Counted from the stretch's first letter, positions 1 through 8,199 are shown. The stretch is 64,000 nt of DNA from Clostridium kluyveri DSM 555 (GCF_000016505.1 NC_009706.1:3038001-3102000); one strand, 5' to 3'. The notes: generated by a model from the sequence alone, not told the origin. A program made the numbers and translations.

Positions 1-85
1 TCATTGTTTATAGTTCGGATTTTATGAGGTACTTATGCATTTTATCTGCTTAACATCGATTTAATGAGAAATGTTAGTACATAAT

Positions 86-631
86 TTATATTCTTATACC
101 TAATTCCTTTGCTTTCTTTAATGCATCGGTATTTTTAATGTCACCTTTATCAATTACACCAGGAACAATCAACTTTCCTACATCATTCCACTCCCTATTA
201 ATGGCAATAAACTCATAGGATTTAATAATTCCATCAAATTTTTTCTTATCCTTTTCCTCCCCGCATACCAATAGCATACACTCTTTTATTTTCAAAGGCC
301 TTTGACCTACAATGAAAGAATACAATTTATCAATAACAGCTTTTATTTGTGTAGGAAATGTGTACCAGTAAAGTGGCGTTGCAAACACGATTAAGTCAGC
401 TTTTTCCAATAAGGGCACCAGTTCATCAAAATCATCTTTAAATGAACAGGCCACGCCCTTGCTAAAACAAGTATCACAGGCTTTACATCCGATGATATTT
501 TTTTGAGCAGTTTCAAATTTCACAACTTGGTGTCCTGCTTCTATAGCGCCTTCTATAAAATCGTCTGCCATTAAATCGCTATTTCCACCATTTCTAGGAC
601 TCCCTGTTAAAACCAAAACATTCTTTTTCAT
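86..631 (-). CDS. NADPH-dependent FMN reductase / flavodoxin-like iron-sulfur flavoprotein
   Basis: The 181-residue protein opens with the flavodoxin-fold FMN phosphate loop TGSPRNGGNS (about residues 9-18). A Cys-rich segment follows, GCKACDTCFSKGVAC (about 48-62), and then ATPLYWYTFPTQIKAVIDK, typical of NADPH-dependent FMN reductases and iron-sulfur flavoproteins. It is probably a soluble flavoprotein moving electrons to quinones, ferredoxin-like partners or oxidants; the substrate cannot be read from sequence. Whether the Cys cluster holds an Fe-S centre is uncertain. It is transcribed divergently from a MarR regulator gene, a common arrangement for stress-inducible flavin reductases, so control by that MarR protein is plausible (inference). 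A good ribosome site (aggaggtagatc on the coding strand) supports the start at 631. Confidence 0.8.
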   Translation of the reverse strand: MKKNVLVLTGSPRNGGNSDLMADDFIEGAIEAGHQVVKFETAQKNIIGCKACDTCFSKGVACSFKDDFDELVPLLEKADLIVFATPLYWYTFPTQIKAVIDKLYSFIVGQRPLKIKECMLLVCGEEKDKKKFDGIIKSYEFIAINREWNDVGKLIVPGVIDKGDIKNTDALKKAKELGIRI

Positions 632-752
632 GATCTACCTCCTAAATTTTATACTTTAAATTCCATTGAATTTCACTAAATTATATAATACAATAGATAA
701 AAAATGAAGTACGCACATTTTGGTTATATACTAACATAAAGGAGAGTGTCCT

Positions 753-833
753 ATGTCAATAGAAGATTGTAGTCCGACTCATCCAAATAAATATATTTTA
801 CTGAAAGCCAAATCGAACATATATGTTGACTGA
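753..833 (+). CDS. possible 26-aa small peptide ORF
   Basis: An ATG follows aaaggagagtgtcct, a strong ribosome site, and opens a 26-codon frame ending in TGA at 831-833. That stop lies inside the -35 hexamer of the downstream MarR promoter. The peptide (starting MSIEDCSPTH) has no recognised family. It may be a genuine leader-type peptide or the 5' remnant of a truncated gene. The only support is the ribosome site. Confidence 0.3.
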   Translation: MSIEDCSPTHPNKYILLKAKSNIYVD

Positions 834-854
834 TAGTTTTCATAGGAGTATAAT
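826..854 (+). promoter_or_regulatory. sigma-A promoter of the MarR gene
   Basis: TTGACT (826-831) and TATAAT (849-854) are separated by exactly 17 bases, a near-consensus housekeeping promoter reading into the MarR gene. The start of transcription would fall inside the palindrome at 856-873. Confidence 0.8.
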
Positions 855-855
855 G

Positions 856-873
856 TAGTTGTCACAACAACTA
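856..873 (+). promoter_or_regulatory. palindromic operator, probable MarR autoregulation site
   Basis: TAGTTGT-CACA-ACAACTA is a perfect inverted repeat with 7-base arms and a 4-base centre. It lies directly after the -10 box and before the ribosome site of the MarR gene. Position and symmetry fit autorepression by a MarR dimer; this is inferred, not shown. Confidence 0.65.
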
Positions 874-886
874 GGTGGTGATATAA

Positions 887-1312
887 ATGGAATTTAATTT
901 AGATGATTCATTGGGGTTTATTCTAAACAAGTTGAATACAAAATTAAAAAATGAACTACTCCAACGACTAAAAGAATATGACGTTACACCAGAGCAATGG
1001 TCTGTACTTAACCGTTTATGGGTACAAGAGGGTATTACTCCTAGAGAGTTATCTGATATCATCTTTAAGGATAAGCCAAATACAAATCGTATTCTTGAAA
1101 AATTGCAAATCAAAAAATTGATTGTTAGAAAACCTCATCCAGTAGATAAAAGAGCTTTCCAAATCTTTTTGACGAAACGTGGCTGGACATTAAAGGATAA
1201 ATTAATTCCTATAGTTACGCAATTATTAGAAGAAACAACGATAGGAATAAGCAAAAGTAAAATCCTGGATATAAAAAAGCTATTAAATCAAATGTATGAT
1301 AATCTTAAGTAG
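887..1312 (+). CDS. MarR family transcriptional regulator
   Basis: 141 residues with the winged-helix layout of MarR proteins. An N-terminal dimerisation helix is followed by YDVTPEQWSVLNRLW (about 30-44), the helix-turn-helix TPRELSDIIFKDKPNTNRIL (about 51-70), and the wing with RKPHPVDKRAFQIFLTKRG (about 81-99), which contains the conserved D-x-R of the family. The start has the ribosome site aggtggtg seven bases upstream. It is preceded by its own promoter and a palindromic operator, and faces the flavodoxin-like reductase gene, the likely co-regulated target. The DUF169 gene follows about 100 bases downstream on the same strand. The ligand is unknown. Confidence 0.9.
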   Translation: MEFNLDDSLGFILNKLNTKLKNELLQRLKEYDVTPEQWSVLNRLWVQEGITPRELSDIIFKDKPNTNRILEKLQIKKLIVRKPHPVDKRAFQIFLTKRGWTLKDKLIPIVTQLLEETTIGISKSKILDIKKLLNQMYDNLK

Positions 1313-1413
1313 TTTTTTATCACTTTAATTATCATGATAAGTAAGAATTATTATGATAATTAAATGGTAAATTTATATATAAATTATATCAAAATGAAAG
1401 TGGGGAAAATAAT

Positions 1414-2160
1414 ATGGAAAGCCGCTTAGTTAAAAGTTTAGATTTACATTATGAAGCGGTAGCTATTTTGCTTAGTAACGAAAAGCCTGAAGGTGCACTT
1501 CAAGGGAAAGAAGGAAAATGGAACTGTACAATTCCGCTATTTATTGCTGCAGCAAAAGGTAGAATATCAGTTTTTGAACGTAAAACGACAGTATGTTCTG
1601 GTGGTAAAGTAGGACTAGGGTTTGGGCAGTTTCCTAATTATCCAAATGGAATTGAATATTTTTTGACAGTTGGGAAAGAAGGCAAATTTGAAGGGGAAGG
1701 ATATATGAAAAATTCAGAACTAGGTGACGATTTTGTTAAGTGTTTACCAATAACTGATATTCCATATGAGTATGTTATATTTAAGCCCTTGTCACAAGTT
1801 GATATTACCAAAGAAAAACCTGAAATAATTGTGTTTTATGTCAATACCAATCAATTATCAGCACTTACGGTACTTGCAAACTATTATAGGGCAGGAAACG
1901 AAAATGTAATGATACCTTTTGCGTCAGGATGTCAATCTATTTTTCTTCTTCCTTATGCCCAGTCACAAAAAGAAAATCCGAAAGCAGTTGTAGGCTTAAC
2001 TGACATTACAGTGCGCCCTATGGTTGAAACTGACATGCTGTCATTTTCTGTTCCTTACAAGATGTTTCTTGACATGGAGAAAAGTGTAGGAGGAAGTTTT
2101 CTGGAGAAACCCTTATGGCATAGAGTAATGGAAAAAGTGAAAAAAGTAAATAAAATATAG
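1414..2160 (+). CDS. DUF169 family protein
   Basis: 248 residues without signal peptide or membrane segments. It matches my memory of the DUF169 (COG2043) family of methanogens and clostridia: an N-terminal YEAVAILLSNEKPEG-like segment, an internal AAAKGRISVFERKTTVCSGG region with a Cys, the GLGFGQFPNYPNGIEYF stretch, and a later PFASGCQSIFLLPYAQ segment. No catalytic function is established for the family. The conserved Cys residues suggest possible metal or cofactor binding (inference). It lies downstream of the MarR gene and ends before a hairpin terminator at 2288, so the two may be co-transcribed. The start follows gaaagtggggaaaataat. Confidence 0.75.
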   Translation: MESRLVKSLDLHYEAVAILLSNEKPEGALQGKEGKWNCTIPLFIAAAKGRISVFERKTTVCSGGKVGLGFGQFPNYPNGIEYFLTVGKEGKFEGEGYMKNSELGDDFVKCLPITDIPYEYVIFKPLSQVDITKEKPEIIVFYVNTNQLSALTVLANYYRAGNENVMIPFASGCQSIFLLPYAQSQKENPKAVVGLTDITVRPMVETDMLSFSVPYKMFLDMEKSVGGSFLEKPLWHRVMEKVKKVNKI

Positions 2161-2287
2161 CTTTTAAAAAATACTCTAGGTAATTGGATGAATATGTGTA
2201 AGATAAATATAAAACATGATAAATTGGGCATAATGATTAATGCCCATAAGAATACTCATATTGGTTCCTCAATATGTTTTAACTGAT

Positions 2288-2315
2288 AAAAGCTCTGGGT
2301 TGACCAGGGCTTTTT
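2288..2315 (+). terminator. rho-independent terminator after the DUF169 gene
   Basis: AAAGCTCTGG-GTTGA-CCAGGGCTTTTT forms a stem with one G-T wobble followed by T residues. Confidence 0.7.
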
Positions 2316-2340
2316 GGGGTTCTTTTCGAACTATTTTTTA

Positions 2341-2482
2341 TTAACCTTCTCCAATTTCATCAATTAACCAAGATGATTTGTTGTCTTTTCTAATAAGTGT
2401 ACGCCACTTTTGGTACGTTCCACTTTCTTCGGCTACAATTGCTCCCTTTTTATATTTCACATCATATTCAATTTTATATAAC
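2341..2482 (-). pseudogene. 3' remnant of a small unknown gene
   Basis: The minus strand keeps an open frame of about 45 codons ending at 2341-2343, with a protein-like C-terminus (GTYQKWRTLIRKDNKSSWLI then DEIGEG). This resembles the end of NTF2-like clostridial hypothetical proteins. A GGAGG sequence precedes it, but no ATG or GTG lies at proper spacing. It is therefore either a truncated gene or one using a rare start such as ATT. The plus-strand frame covering the same bases looks like a shadow. Confidence 0.35.
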
Positions 2483-2602
2483 CACCTCCATAAATTATCC
2501 CATAATAATTTTGATTATAACTTAATTGTCACCTCTTTACATTATCTTCTAAAGGTTTTAGCATTGTTTTGTTGAATTATCACCATGAAAGGTGGCGATG
2601 TT

Positions 2603-2815
2603 ATGAATAATATTTTTCTAAAAAAACGTATTTCTGGTTTTTGTCCTAAATATAATACAAAAATTTCAATTAACGTAAAATATCAAGATGTAACTACATG
2701 TGATGAGTCTACAACTCATTATCAAAAAATTGGCTATCGTTGTGATAAAAACGCTTGCGGAGGATGCAATGCTAAGCCCTGTCCTATTTATGAAAACTGT
2801 TCAGGAATTATTTGA
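2603..2815 (+). CDS. small Cys-rich hypothetical protein
   Basis: 70 residues from the ATG at 2603, which has the ribosome site aaaggtggcgatgtt; the upstream in-frame ATG at 2585 lies before that site and is less likely. It contains seven cysteines, with a dense C-terminal cluster (CDKNACGGCNAKPCPIYENC) that suggests a structural zinc or Fe-S site. I do not recognise a named family. It is isolated, with no operon partner. Confidence 0.5.
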   Translation: MNNIFLKKRISGFCPKYNTKISINVKYQDVTTCDESTTHYQKIGYRCDKNACGGCNAKPCPIYENCSGII

Positions 2816-2992
2816 CTTCACTTACAAATTCTTTGATTATGACATTCTCTCAAATATTTACAGGTTTCACAGACAGATGTGGAACCTAATTTTTTCTTCT
2901 TTAATGAGTTCTTCCTGTCGCTCCACAATTTCCATCGCCCCACACAACAGAAAGAAAATCTTAAAAATTTCAATTTCATTTTGTCCTAAAAA

Positions 2993-3640
2993 TTAATTAT
3001 AGAATACAACTGTTACCTCACCTTCACCTAATTTTTGATTATCAGAGGAACGCGTTATGATAATTTTATACTTTCCTGCTGTACTAATGTTTAGTGGTAT
3101 AGCCAGAGCAGTATAATCTTGCTCAACATCCTGATCTTCAGTATAAAATACACTTTGAGAACTACCATTCATTACATAAATAGTTACTTTTAATTTTGAA
3201 GTTTTAAATGGAGCTTTATTATCAAACTTAGTATAGAATTGACTGTCTACACTAAAAGTGTCACCAACATTTGTAGGATTGAGGTCATTATCTATACTTC
3301 CGCAAAATATTATTTTTTTGACAGTTTCAGTACTTTTGTTTTCTACATTAGATATATTGATATTAGCTGTATTCGTACCAGAATTAAATAAAGTTGCCGT
3401 TGTACCTTTGTAAGAGATAGCCCCATTTACTACAATCTCAAACAATCCCACCACACATAAAAAAATGCCAGCAGTTGCTAATTTTTTATGATTAGTACTA
3501 TGCCCCTTTATACCCAAAACCAGGCCAGCAATAGTCACAAATGCTCCGATTATGGGCAACACCCCTGCCATAAGTCCAATGATTCCTAAAATAAATGATA
3601 CAATTCCTATTTTACTTTTAGTTTCTTCTACAGTTTCCAC
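2993..3640 (-). CDS. two-TM membrane protein with DUF4190-like N-terminus and extracytoplasmic C-terminus
   Basis: I choose the GTG at 3640, preceded by GGGGGAGG at good spacing, rather than the ATG at 3703; this gives 215 residues. Two hydrophobic helices (IVSFILGIIGLMAGVLPIIG and FLCVVGLFEIVVNGAISY) flank the GLVLGIKGHSTNHKKLATAG loop typical of DUF4190-type proteins. The remaining ~130 residues look like a beta-rich domain outside the membrane, with a segment NPTNVGDTFSVDSQFYTKFD and an ending GEVTVVFYN. The function is unknown. No neighbour gives a clue. Confidence 0.65.
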   Translation of the reverse strand: METVEETKSKIGIVSFILGIIGLMAGVLPIIGAFVTIAGLVLGIKGHSTNHKKLATAGIFLCVVGLFEIVVNGAISYKGTTATLFNSGTNTANINISNVENKSTETVKKIIFCGSIDNDLNPTNVGDTFSVDSQFYTKFDNKAPFKTSKLKVTIYVMNGSSQSVFYTEDQDVEQDYTALAIPLNISTAGKYKIIITRSSDNQKLGEGEVTVVFYN

Positions 3641-3780
3641 TACGAATTCCTCCCCCTTTATTAACAATATTATAGCGTATTTTTCTAAAAAGGGGGAATT
3701 CATATTTTTTCAGTTGTTTCAATTGTAAGCAAATTTATTTCGGGATAGATAAAAGGTACATTCATTAATCACTGTATACA

Positions 3781-3800
3781 ATCTTCATAAGATCTTCATA
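3781..3800 (+). promoter_or_regulatory. direct repeat upstream of the 3847 gene, possible response-regulator site
   Basis: ATCTTCATA occurs twice, starting at 3781 and 3792, i.e. 11 bases apart, roughly one helical turn. Tandem repeats with this pitch at the -35 region are typical of OmpR-family response regulator sites. No cognate regulator is adjacent. Confidence 0.4.
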
Positions 3801-3846
3801 TCTCCTTGGTATTATTAATAAAACATTTATTGTGGAGGTAAAACTA

Positions 3847-4332
3847 ATGAATATGACACATTATATGTCTTTATTAATGGATAACCAGCCCTGGAATTTA
3901 ATTATTTTTATGGCTGTACCTGTAATATGTGCCGAACTCCTTACTATTACAGAATTCTTTATAATCTATAATAAAATTGAAAGAGGGGGTATAAAAACTT
4001 TAAATAAAATCATTGGAATATTTGATGGTATTTATTTCACAGGAATATTTATATATCTTTTTATAAATGTAATAATTCCTCTTACAACTAATAATGGATG
4101 GCACACATGGGTAGATGTGATTGCAGTGCTGTCTTATTTAAGTGGTGTAGTATTTCTAGTACCAATAGCATTAATGGAACTAGGAATACTATTCAAAACT
4201 AAATCATCTAATGATAAATTAAAAATTCATTTTATACTTATAAGCGGCTTTTTAATAGTTGCACATATTGCAATGATTTTTGGTATGGTTAATCCTCAAA
4301 TAATAAGCAATATGCCAGGAATGAAAATGTAA
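3847..4332 (+). CDS. five-TM membrane protein of unknown function
   Basis: 161 residues from the ATG at 3847, which has tggaggtaaaacta upstream; the GTG at 3832 overlaps the ribosome site and is unlikely. About five hydrophobic helices are visible (LIIFMAVPVICAELLTITEF, the GIYFTGIFIYLFINVIIPL region, VIAVLSYLSGVVFLVPIAL, a short GILF segment and FILISGFLIVAHIAMIFG). It ends in a Met-rich tail (MPGMKM) and has further Met/His residues near the N-terminus (MNMTHYMSLLM), which could suggest metal or haem contacts (speculative). It resembles small clostridial membrane proteins of the DUF6803 type, from memory only. Confidence 0.6.
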   Translation: MNMTHYMSLLMDNQPWNLIIFMAVPVICAELLTITEFFIIYNKIERGGIKTLNKIIGIFDGIYFTGIFIYLFINVIIPLTTNNGWHTWVDVIAVLSYLSGVVFLVPIALMELGILFKTKSSNDKLKIHFILISGFLIVAHIAMIFGMVNPQIISNMPGMKM

Positions 4333-4779
4333 TATGCTTATTTTTTAATATCAAGTGATTCTAAGATTCAGATGGAGTTTTCCTATAAGGAATACTTTCT
4401 CTGAATCTTAGAATCGCTTATCCAAAGGGGCAGCAGTGCTTATACCCCACTTTAAAGAAATTGGGAATATACTATCTCATGGCAGTTGCATTTAAATTTA
4501 AAGTGCCCTGCAACTACAGACACCAGTTTGGTAATTACCATTACTTTCTTTATATATGTAAACATACATTATTTTTTATTTTCTCTAAGGTACTTCCTTA
4601 GGACACTTATAATCATACATGGTATTTATTACAGTTTAATGTCATATTAATTAACTGTTTGTAACAAACTTCATTATTGTATGAATAGAATGGAAACAAG
4701 TATTGATTTAACAGTGCTTACCTTTAACATACACTCATTCCCATATATGCCACATAAAAAAGACAAATGGCTTTTCTAC
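4333..4779. other. 447-bp intergenic stretch without a gene
   Basis: This convergent region between the 3847 gene and porB holds repeat copy A (4351-4472). The rest (4473-4779) is AT-rich, with no credible frame or ribosome site. A weak hairpin built on GCAGTTGC and GCAACT lies near 4481-4517. Confidence 0.6.
4351..4472 (+). repeat. dispersed hairpin repeat, copy A
   Basis: AAGTGATTCTAAGATTC (4353-4369) pairs with GAATCTTAGAATCGCTT (4403-4419), with only one G-T wobble. A downstream module reads CTTATCC-AAAGGGG-CAGCAGTGCTTATACCCC. The same left arm and 3' module recur near 43300, and parts recur at 22836, 40856, 44890 and 49782. It carries no coding capacity. Confidence 0.8.
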
Positions 4780-5712
4780 CTATTCTTCACATTTTTTTAA
4801 TAAGGTTTCCCAACGCTTATCTATCTCTTCTTGTAATTCAGCAATCATATATTCATTGCCTTTTTTGAATAAGTGCTTAAATCTTCCCTGTGGTCTTAAG
4901 AAGTCTTCTATTGGAAGCTTATTTTTAGGCTTATAATTTAATTTCCACTTTCCATCTTCAACCTCAAAAATAGGCCAAAAACATGTATCCACTGCTAATT
5001 TACATATATTCATTAAATCAGCGGTTTCGTATCTCCAACCTCTTGGACATGGGGATAATACATTTAAAAACGCCGGTCCCTTTTTGTATATTGCCCTATG
5101 GGCCTTTTCATGTATATCTTTAAAATTTCCCAAAAATGTTGTCTGAGCTACATATGGTATATTATGGCTTACCATTATTTCTGTAAGATTCTTCCTAAAC
5201 TGTGATTTACCTGATGATACGGCTCCAACTGGTGTGGTTGTGGTATCTGCATACTTAGGAGTTGCTGATGACCTTTGAATTCCCGTATTCATATATGCTC
5301 CATTATCATAGCATACATATACCATGTCATGGCCTCTTTCCATAGCACCAGACAGTGATTGAAATCCTATATCATATGTTCCTCCATCTCCTCCAAAGGT
5401 TATGAATTTATAATCTTCCTTAATCTTTCCTCTCTTTCTTAAAGCAGTGTATGCTCTCTCTACACCACCCATAGTTGCTCCCGCACATTCAAAAGCACTA
5501 TGTACAAAAGAATCCTTCCAAGATGTATATGGATACATAAATGTAGAAACCTCCAAACATCCTGTTGCAGAACCTATTACTGCCTTATCCTTTTCTCCTA
5601 GAGCCCTAAGTACACTTCTCACCGCAATAGGAGCACCACATCCAGCACACATTCTATGACCGCCCACTAATCTTTCTGGCTTATTCATTTCTTCTTTAAA
5701 TTTATATTCCAT
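4780..5712 (-). CDS. porB: 2-oxoacid:ferredoxin oxidoreductase, beta subunit
   Basis: 310 residues, usual length for the TPP-binding beta subunit of four-subunit pyruvate/2-oxoacid:ferredoxin oxidoreductases. CAGCG (about 22-26), the GCLEV Cys (about 53) and the late SPCPRGW Cys supply the proximal 4Fe-4S ligands. The TPP/Mg2+ motif is GGDGGTYDIG...NGAYMNTG (about 107-145). It is the last gene of the gamma-delta-alpha-beta operon behind the T-box leader, 13 bases after the alpha gene. The complex interconverts 2-oxoacid plus CoA with acyl-CoA, CO2 and reduced ferredoxin. Pyruvate is the default assignment, but the isoleucine T-box upstream makes a branched-chain oxoacid possible. Confidence 0.88.
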   Translation of the reverse strand: MEYKFKEEMNKPERLVGGHRMCAGCGAPIAVRSVLRALGEKDKAVIGSATGCLEVSTFMYPYTSWKDSFVHSAFECAGATMGGVERAYTALRKRGKIKEDYKFITFGGDGGTYDIGFQSLSGAMERGHDMVYVCYDNGAYMNTGIQRSSATPKYADTTTTPVGAVSSGKSQFRKNLTEIMVSHNIPYVAQTTFLGNFKDIHEKAHRAIYKKGPAFLNVLSPCPRGWRYETADLMNICKLAVDTCFWPIFEVEDGKWKLNYKPKNKLPIEDFLRPQGRFKHLFKKGNEYMIAELQEEIDKRWETLLKKCEE

Positions 5713-5725
5713 TATACTCCACCTC

Positions 5726-6907
5726 CTACTCTCTGACTCCTAAAAATCTATATGTTTCACCACAAGTTCCAGATTCAGCTATTTCACTTAAATCATTATA
5801 AACTTTTTCTATATCATTTACGGCGATATCTCTTCCCCCTAATCCGTAAACATAGTTTATTATCTTAGGAACATTTTCCACATCAAACATTGCAGATCTT
5901 ACCTCAGCAAAAACAGGACCTCCACAGGCTGAAAAACCTTCTGATCTGTCCATTACAGCTATGGCCTTTGTATTTTTTAAAGCTTCTGCAATTTTTTTTG
6001 CTGGAAATGGTCTAAATACTCTTATTTTAAGTAATCCAGCCTTTTTCCCTGCTTGTCTTAATTTATTTACAGCTGCTTTTGCTGTTCCTGCAGTTGAATT
6101 AATTACCACAATTGCATACTCTGCATCTTCAAGCTCATATTCTTCAAAAAATCCATATTTTCTTCCTGTCATTTCTGCAAATTCTTCAGCTACCTCTAAA
6201 ATTACCTTTTCTGCATTTATCATAGCCTGTGCTTGAAGCCTTTTATGTTCCATGTAATATGCAGATATATCATATGGACCTACAGCCATGGTCTCATTTG
6301 GATTCATAAGATAATGTTCTGGATTATATTCCCCCACAAATTCTTTTACTTTTTCATCTTCTATTAATTCAATATTTTCAACTGCATGACTCGTTATAAA
6401 TCCGTCCTGACAAACCATTACTGGTAACTGTACATCTTTATATGCACCAATTCTCACAGCCTGTATGAAATTATCATATGCCTCTTGATTGTTTTCTGAA
6501 TATATCTGTATCCAGCCTGAATCCCTTGCTCCCATGGTATCAGAGTGATCTGCATTTATATTTATAGGACCAGATAATGCTCTGTTTACTACTGCCATAG
6601 TTATTGGTAATCTGCTGGATGCAGCAACATACAGAAGCTCCCACATTAAAGCAAGTCCACATGATGAAGTTGCTGTTACTGTCCTAGCACCTGCTGCCTG
6701 AGCACCAATAGCTGCACCCATTGAACTATGCTCACTTTCCACTGGTATAAATTCTGTCCTTACTTTTCCATCGGCTACATATTTTGTAAAATACTGAGGA
6801 ATTTCTGTAGAAGGCGTTATTGGGAAAGCAGGCATTACATCTGGTTCTATTTGTTTTATAGCTATTGCTATGGCTTCATTTCCTGATAGTCTTTCTTTTA
6901 TACTCAT
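5726..6907 (-). CDS. porA: 2-oxoacid:ferredoxin oxidoreductase, alpha subunit
   Basis: 393 residues, matching PorA/VorA-type alpha subunits. The N-terminal pyrimidine-binding domain shows GNEAIAIAIKQ, then FPITPSTEIPQ and VESEHSSMGAAIGAQAAGAR (about 57-76) and TATSSCGLALMWE. The C-terminal half carries the transketolase-C-like domain with AGLLKIRVFRPFPAKKI and VMDRSEGFSACGGPVF. It pairs with PorB to form the TPP active site. Spacing to its neighbours is 11 bases (delta) and 13 bases (beta), so translation is coupled within one operon. Sequence alone does not separate pyruvate from branched-chain oxoacid specificity. Confidence 0.88.
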   Translation of the reverse strand: MSIKERLSGNEAIAIAIKQIEPDVMPAFPITPSTEIPQYFTKYVADGKVRTEFIPVESEHSSMGAAIGAQAAGARTVTATSSCGLALMWELLYVAASSRLPITMAVVNRALSGPININADHSDTMGARDSGWIQIYSENNQEAYDNFIQAVRIGAYKDVQLPVMVCQDGFITSHAVENIELIEDEKVKEFVGEYNPEHYLMNPNETMAVGPYDISAYYMEHKRLQAQAMINAEKVILEVAEEFAEMTGRKYGFFEEYELEDAEYAIVVINSTAGTAKAAVNKLRQAGKKAGLLKIRVFRPFPAKKIAEALKNTKAIAVMDRSEGFSACGGPVFAEVRSAMFDVENVPKIINYVYGLGGRDIAVNDIEKVYNDLSEIAESGTCGETYRFLGVRE

Positions 6908-6918
6908 ATTTTCCCCTC

Positions 6919-7218
6919 CTATTTTTCATCCTTTACCATCTTAATTGCTTCAAATGCACAAGCCTCTGCACATATTCCACACCCTTTGCAGTGATCATAG
7001 TCAAAATCCAATCTCTTACCTTCCTTAACAGGTATAGAACTGTCTGGACAGACTGGTGCACATAATAGACACTGCTTACACTTTTCTTGTATAAATACAG
7101 GCTTATCTACCCTCCAGCTTCCAGTAATAAATTCTTTTGAATTACCACTTAAATATATACTTCCCCCTGCAGTCATTTCTCTCCATTTAGTTGTCTCATT
7201 TATCTTTGTTTTACCCAT
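6919..7218 (-). CDS. porD: 2-oxoacid:ferredoxin oxidoreductase, delta (ferredoxin-like) subunit
   Basis: 99 residues with two 4Fe-4S binding motifs of the 8Fe ferredoxin type: CKQCLLCAPVCPDSS (about 48-62) and CKGCGICAEACAFEA (about 78-92). It relays electrons from the proximal cluster of the beta subunit to ferredoxin. The start overlaps the stop of the gamma gene by one base (ATG within TAATG), so the two are translationally coupled. The ~45-residue N-terminal extension before the first cluster is normal for PorD. Confidence 0.9.
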   Translation of the reverse strand: MGKTKINETTKWREMTAGGSIYLSGNSKEFITGSWRVDKPVFIQEKCKQCLLCAPVCPDSSIPVKEGKRLDFDYDHCKGCGICAEACAFEAIKMVKDEK

Positions 7219-7793
7219 TACTTCCTTACCTCCTTCAAAGACCTTTCTAGAGCCTTCATATTACCTTCTATTACCTCAGATTTTGAGGAAAATTTATGTT
7301 TGAAGGAAGCTCTCATTTGTTCAATAAATGTATTCTCATCCATTACTTCACTTACCTTAACTACTGCCGCAAGCATAGGAGTATTAGGAAAATACTTACC
7401 TAAACAGGCCTCTGATATTTCTCTAGCATTAATTATGTACACGTTACCAGAATATCCCTTAAGGTGTTTTTTTACTTCTTCCTGACTCTTTTCCGTGTTT
7501 ATTATAATTGCACCCTCTTTTTTAAGCCCCTTTGTAACGTCAACTACGTCCAAAAGAGTATCATCTACCACAACAACATAATCAGGTTCATAAATATTGG
7601 AATGTACAAGTATTTTTTCTCCACTAATCCTGTTGTATGCAGTTATTGGAGCTCCCATCCTTTCTGGTCCATACTCTGGAAAACCTTGTACATATTTTCC
7701 TATGCTAAATGCAACATCTGCCAACAGTAGAGAAGCTGTTTTAGCACCTTGTCCTCCTCGACCATGCCATCTTATTTCTGTTAGTTGTGTCAT
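7218..7793 (-). CDS. porC: 2-oxoacid:ferredoxin oxidoreductase, gamma subunit
   Basis: 191 residues of the PorC/KorC family: EIRWHGRGGQGAKTASLLLA near the N-terminus, FPEYGPERMGAPITAYNRIS (about 39-58), the VVVDDTLL strand, and NTPMLAAVVKVSEVMDENTF near residue 137. It is the first gene of the operon, 33 bases after the T-run of a T-box terminator hairpin, with the ribosome site tggaggtatagaac. It forms the CoA-binding gamma part of the heterotetramer. As first gene it is directly exposed to T-box antitermination. Confidence 0.9.
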   Translation of the reverse strand: MTQLTEIRWHGRGGQGAKTASLLLADVAFSIGKYVQGFPEYGPERMGAPITAYNRISGEKILVHSNIYEPDYVVVVDDTLLDVVDVTKGLKKEGAIIINTEKSQEEVKKHLKGYSGNVYIINAREISEACLGKYFPNTPMLAAVVKVSEVMDENTFIEQMRASFKHKFSSKSEVIEGNMKALERSLKEVRK

Positions 7794-7823
7794 GTTCTAT
7801 ACCTCCATTATTTATAATATAAT

Positions 7824-8150
7824 TAAAAAATCTCCCGTCCTTATAAATATAATTTTATTATATTTATAAGGACGGGAGATACGCTTCCGTGGTACCACCT
7901 TATTTACAATTAGATATACAAATTGTCACTCATTATCAGGTCGACTTTAAACAAATTAAATTCATCTTCATAGTGAACCCTAACCATGTATCGCTGGTAA
8001 ACGTCCTCATTTACTTGGCAAAACCTTTCAACTTGGAGGCTCCAGAGTGATCATTATATATCCATATCAATGCCAATTTACACCTAACATTAGCTCTCTG
8101 TAATTAATATATTGAATATTTTTATCTCTGTCACAGCCTTTGCTTTATTA
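7824..8150 (-). ncRNA. T-box leader, specifier reads isoleucine (ATC)
   Basis: Read on the minus strand, the leader contains Stem I elements (CAGAG pairing with CTCTG around the specifier loop, then GGTGTAAATTGGC in the distal part) and the conserved T-box AAGGTGGTACCACGGAAGCG (7880-7901 on plus). A very strong terminator hairpin follows (CTCCCGTCC arm at 7832-7840, GACGGGAG arm at 7871-7878, then a T-run). The codon immediately before the CTCTGGAGCC closing strand is ATC followed by A (8049-8051 on plus), the usual specifier position, so uncharged isoleucine tRNA should permit readthrough. The class is certain by motif; the specifier is by manual folding. Confidence 0.85.
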
Positions 8151-8170
8151 AATTATTAAAGTTTTTATTA

Positions 8171-8199
8171 AGTATATTATTTTTTAGTCAAATTGTCAA
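8171..8199 (-). promoter_or_regulatory. sigma-A promoter of the T-box/por operon
   Basis: On the minus strand TTGACA (8199-8194) and TATACT (8176-8171) are 17 bases apart, a near-consensus promoter directly ahead of the T-box leader. Confidence 0.8.

Noticed and set aside
1-85. Possible end of a gene at the left edge
   Set aside because: No frame or family-like sequence is recognisable in the 85 bases.
871-1113. Minus-strand frame of 80 codons opposite the MarR gene
   Set aside because: Shadow of a clear MarR coding region; no ribosome site and unlikely composition.
2378-2575. Plus-strand 65-codon hydrophobic frame
   Set aside because: Opposite a minus-strand gene remnant whose translation is more protein-like; no ribosome site.
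2700-2996. Plus-strand 98-codon frame
   Set aside because: Overlaps the Cys-rich 70-aa gene in another frame and has no ribosome site.
4780-7793. Calling the operon strictly pyruvate-specific
   Set aside because: Subunit sequences do not separate pyruvate from branched-chain enzymes, and the T-box specifier points to isoleucine.
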